From: Luteolibacter sp. Y139
GTDB lineage: Bacteria; Verrucomicrobiota; Verrucomicrobiia; Verrucomicrobiales; Akkermansiaceae
Assembly (NCBI RefSeq): GCF_038066715.1
Contig: NZ_JBBUKT010000001.1
Coordinates: 62,001 to 126,000, forward strand
Direction: 5' to 3'
Length of the DNA: 64,000 nt
In this document: positions 61,143-64,000 of the stretch, one piece after another
Layout: each line of letters opens with the position of its first letter
Position numbering within the stretch: the first letter of the stretch is position 1
Notes under the pieces: generated by a model
The model's input: only the letters and a program-made list of their open reading frames with translations
Database searches by the model: none
Told to the model about the DNA's origin: nothing
Position numbers and translations under genes: made by a program

Positions 61143-64000
61143 TCAGGGAGCATGCGTCACATCCATGCGGAAGAACTTCTTCTGGCCCGCATCGATGGTC
61201 AGGCGCCAGACGTAGAACATCGCGTCATTGGTGATGCCCGGGGTAAGGCGACCGTCACCCTTGCTGACCACGTTGCCAGCCGCATTGAGCATCTGCACAT
61301 CGGACGATTCGAAGTCGTTGTCGTTCCCCACGAAGAGGAAGAAGTCGTTGGCGGCCGGGGTCGAAAGATCCGGCACCAGCGCCATGCCTTCGATCTTCTC
61401 GTTCAGCGTGTTGGCGTTCGCGGGAATGGTCGTGTTCAAGCCGAACTTGGCGAGATCCGTCGGTTCGAGCATGTTGATGACTTCCCCGGTGGCAGCCGCT
61501 TTGATCTCGGGACGAAGCACGCCGCCCGGGCTGATCTGATCGGTGACACCATCGTACTGGCCGAGGATGTTGGTGGCCGAGGCGAAATCAACAAGCTGCA
61601 CCGACTTGAAGGTGATCGCCGTCGAGTTCAGCTTGCCCAAGCCATTGGCATCGCGCGGCAGCATCAGGAATGAGCTGTTGCTGAGAGCGACGATCTCCGA
61701 CTGGGCCGCGGTTCCGTCCAGTGCCGAAGGAGCGGCATTCGGATTCAGGTCGATCTGCGGCAGCTTCACGACATATTCGCCGATGATCTGCGGATTCTCG
61801 CGGTTCGGACCCACGATGTTGTAGACGAACAGACGGGCATTGTTCCGTGTCTGCTGCTGGGCACCATTGGTATCCTGGACCGTGGCACTTTGCAGCATGG
61901 CGAACAGGAGCGTGCCATCCGGCGAGACGGACATGCCTTCCAGGCCCTGGTTGTTCCGGCGGCCGGTGGTCGGAGCAGTGACCGAGTCGAAGTTCGGCGT
62001 GCCGGCTGGACGGAACGGCTGGGCCGCACCGGGAAGCTGGGTCATGCCGGTGATCTTCTTCGTCGCGTCAAAGCGGACGATGTAGGTACCATACTCGTCC
62101 GAGAAGTAACCGGAACCATCCGGGAACAGATACACCGCCTCGGAATCGATGCAGAGCAGGTCTTCCTGCGCACCGCCCGGGCCGTTCGCGGCCTGCACGG
62201 TGCCAACCGTCTGACCGAACAAGGTCTTGTTGCCGGTCGGGCTCGGATTCAGGCCCGTGGTGAATTTCACCGTTGCACCATCCTGATAGGTGAACTTCGT
62301 CGAGTCCACGTAGGTCATCTGGACCTGGTTCTGCGGAACCGGGCCAGCGCCATAGTACGGAGCGAACGTGAAGTCCACCTTGTGCAGGCGGGCGGCGTAG
62401 TTGGAGGTGCCGTCGCCATGGCCGCGGTCCGGAAGCACGTTGAAGGTGCCGTTGAAGTGACCATCGTTGAAGCCCCAGTTGGTGATGATCACACCGGACG
62501 ACGCGCCCTGCGTTTCACCGAACTTGTCCACGTTCTCACCGCTCAGGCGGCCGACACCGACGAGGCCTTCATTCACCACGCGCACGCCACCCAGCGATGC
62601 ACCCGCCGGGTCCGCTGCATTCGGAGCGAGGTAGGTCGACGATGGGCTCGGAGCCGACGGGCCGGTGCCGGGCAGATTGTAGGTGAGCGCGATTTCGTCA
62701 CCATTCACCACCGAGCTGGCCAGCGTGTAGTCCAAGCCGGGCAGCGCCGGGGTCCAGGCGTCGAGATCACTGGAGGTCTGCAGCGAACCGGCGACGCCAT
62801 AAGCATTGTTGAGGAGCGTGTAGCCGAGCTGCAGCGCACCACCATTGGAGGTGACCTGCGGCAGGTTCGAGTAATCTCCGGCGTTGTTCGGGTTCAGGTT
62901 GAAGAAGTACTCCATCCCGTCGCTCAGGCCATCGTTGTCAGAGTCGAGGTCGAAGCCGAGCGAGGTGTAGCCATTCGAGGCCAGCCATGCCGGGAAGCTA
63001 CCCGAGTTGTTGATGATGGTGCCGGGCGAACCGGTCTCCAGGTTGTTCGCGGAACGGAAGCCACCGTGGGTTCCGATCACACTCAGCGTCGAGATCGCCG
63101 GAAGCGGCAGGTTGATGGTGCCCAGACCAGCCTGGTTGTCGAACGTGGTGCTCGCGGAGGCGGTCGACGATCCGAAGCTGACACCGGCGACCCGGTTGCC
63201 TGCGGAATCGAAGACATTCACGGCATCGCCGCTGCCGCTCAGGCCCGCACCGGAGCCACCGTAGGCACCGATGAGAACGCCGGCAGGAGGAGTGGCCGAG
63301 CCGAACCATGCGGTCGAGAAATTGGCCTTGATCGTGGCATCGGTGGTGCCGTCAGCGATGCCTTCAAAGAAGATCGCCGACTTGCCGGCCGGGATGGAGG
63401 TCACTCCGCGAAGCACCAGCTTGCCGGTGCCATTCGAGCTGTCATCCATCTGCCAGCCCGAGATGTTCACGGCGGTGGAGCCGGTGTTAGTCACTTCGAA
63501 CCAGTCGGCACCGTAGGAAGCACTGCTTCCGTTCGGGTGCACCTCGGTGATGAAGATCGTGCTCGGGACGATGCCGAGCGTGAAATTCACGCTCAGATCC
63601 GGAGTCAGGCCGACTGCGGTATCATCCACGTTCACGGTGACGGCGTAGCTCGCCTTGGTCGCATAGCTCAGCGAGGTGCCAGCCTTGAGATACAGGGCGC
63701 CGCCCGTGATCTCGAAGAAGCTGGCATCCGCACCGGCCAAGCTCAGGTCGTTGGTGCCGTGGCCGTCGTCCGTGACCACGATGTCCGCCACCTTGATCGG
63801 GCTGGAGGTGCTGGTGGAATCCTTCAATACCGTGACGGTGTTGTTGAGTGCCACCAAGGTCGGAGGCGAGTTGGCCACATCGTTATCCCCGATGGTAACC
63901 GTCGCGCTGCCAGGCGAACCGACATCGTAGCTGCCGGTGTCATTCAAGTTCAGAACCACCGTTTCGGCTCCTTCCACGCTGCTGTCGTCCACCGGTGTGA
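61143..64000 (-). CDS. large exported protein: Calx-beta, cadherin-like, lamin-tail and phytase-like domains (5' end outside window)
   Basis: At least 952 residues; the start lies beyond 64000. From the N-side: the end of a Calx-beta repeat (VEGAETVVLNLNDTGSYDV; SATVTIGDND), a cadherin-like stretch (ITGGALYLKAGTSLSYATK), a lamin-tail domain (FITEVHPNGSSASYGADWFEV; WQMDDSSNGTGKLVL), a linker with a DxDxDG repeat (DLDSDNDGLSDGMEYFF), and a phytase-like esterase domain (LPDRGHGDGTSNY; NQGLEGMSVSPDGTLLFAML; KIEGMALVPD). These suggest a cell-surface calcium-binding, phosphate-releasing protein. No C-terminal sorting motif is seen. Confidence 0.82.
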   Translation of the reverse strand, partial: TPVDDSSVEGAETVVLNLNDTGSYDVGSPGSATVTIGDNDVANSPPTLVALNNTVTVLKDSTSTSSPIKVADIVVTDDGHGTNDLSLAGADASFFEITGGALYLKAGTSLSYATKASYAVTVNVDDTAVGLTPDLSVNFTLGIVPSTIFITEVHPNGSSASYGADWFEVTNTGSTAVNISGWQMDDSSNGTGKLVLRGVTSIPAGKSAIFFEGIADGTTDATIKANFSTAWFGSATPPAGVLIGAYGGSGAGLSGSGDAVNVFDSAGNRVAGVSFGSSTASASTTFDNQAGLGTINLPLPAISTLSVIGTHGGFRSANNLETGSPGTIINNSGSFPAWLASNGYTSLGFDLDSDNDGLSDGMEYFFNLNPNNAGDYSNLPQVTSNGGALQLGYTLLNNAYGVAGSLQTSSDLDAWTPALPGLDYTLASSVVNGDEIALTYNLPGTGPSAPSPSSTYLAPNAADPAGASLGGVRVVNEGLVGVGRLSGENVDKFGETQGASSGVIITNWGFNDGHFNGTFNVLPDRGHGDGTSNYAARLHKVDFTFAPYYGAGPVPQNQVQMTYVDSTKFTYQDGATVKFTTGLNPSPTGNKTLFGQTVGTVQAANGPGGAQEDLLCIDSEAVYLFPDGSGYFSDEYGTYIVRFDATKKITGMTQLPGAAQPFRPAGTPNFDSVTAPTTGRRNNQGLEGMSVSPDGTLLFAMLQSATVQDTNGAQQQTRNNARLFVYNIVGPNRENPQIIGEYVVKLPQIDLNPNAAPSALDGTAAQSEIVALSNSSFLMLPRDANGLGKLNSTAITFKSVQLVDFASATNILGQYDGVTDQISPGGVLRPEIKAAATGEVINMLEPTDLAKFGLNTTIPANANTLNEKIEGMALVPDLSTPAANDFFLFVGNDNDFESSDVQMLNAAGNVVSKGDGRLTPGITNDAMFYVWRLTIDAGQKKFFRMDVTHAP

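Overview
This 64 kb window is GC-rich, densely coding chromosome from a member of the Verrucomicrobiota, most like Luteolibacter or a relative in Verrucomicrobiaceae. That placement is an inference from gene content: a large pre-pilin-type protein resembling the Verru_Chthon cassette, a PEP-CTERM protein ending in LRRRR, an ECF sigma factor fused to a membrane-anchored domain, a xylose-repressor-type LacI/AraC regulator, intergenic arrays of short GTCCC-GAA-GGGAC-type palindromes, and few clear Shine-Dalgarno sites. I found no rRNA, tRNA, CRISPR array, prophage or complete insertion sequence.

Left part (1-16.5 kb): a phospholipid operon (CDP-alcohol phosphatidyltransferase end, acyltransferase, cdsA), a XylR-type regulator, bioD, cdaA with a tiny overlapping YbbR-like membrane gene, a small lipoprotein and folP. 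Then comes a four-gene set of exported or membrane proteins of unknown function, with two paralogues in tandem. Next is the protein quality-control operon mcsA-mcsB-clpC (protein arginine kinase and its AAA+ unfoldase, no ctsR beside it), then ilvE and a 5-formyltetrahydrofolate cyclo-ligase.

Middle part (16.7-33 kb): a Tat-exported enolase-superfamily protein. After it, a lipid or polyene-like block holds a ketosynthase with a Cys-less partner (chain-length-factor-like), a TetR-controlled RND efflux operon with twin palindromic operators, an SRPBCC protein, a degenerate acyl-activating enzyme, a lipoprotein, a FabZ-like dehydratase and an acyltransferase. Housekeeping genes follow: carA, purA, uppS.

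Right part (33-64 kb): a sigma-factor/membrane fusion, a PQQ dehydrogenase with an inserted cytochrome c domain, a beta-helix/PDZ exported protein, the pre-pilin-type giant and its neighbour, pckG, a G8/beta-helix/FGE-fold fusion, a TonB-dependent siderophore-type receptor and a GH30-like glycosidase. A second activation module (acyl carrier protein, condensation-fold acyltransferase, AMP ligase) follows. Last come rpmI-rplT, a GH18-like protein, a PEP-CTERM protein and the C-terminal part of a large Calx-beta/lamin-tail/phytase-like exported protein that runs off the end.

The two blocks at 18.2-29.6 kb and 53.3-56.3 kb together hold the activation, carrier, condensation, dehydration, transfer and export functions expected of an aryl-polyene, resorcinol or unusual-lipid pathway, but no ketoreductase. 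This split set is the best candidate here for an undescribed system. The G8-FGE fusion, the sigma/membrane fusion and the minimal CdaR-like overlapping gene are the other features most worth a second look.
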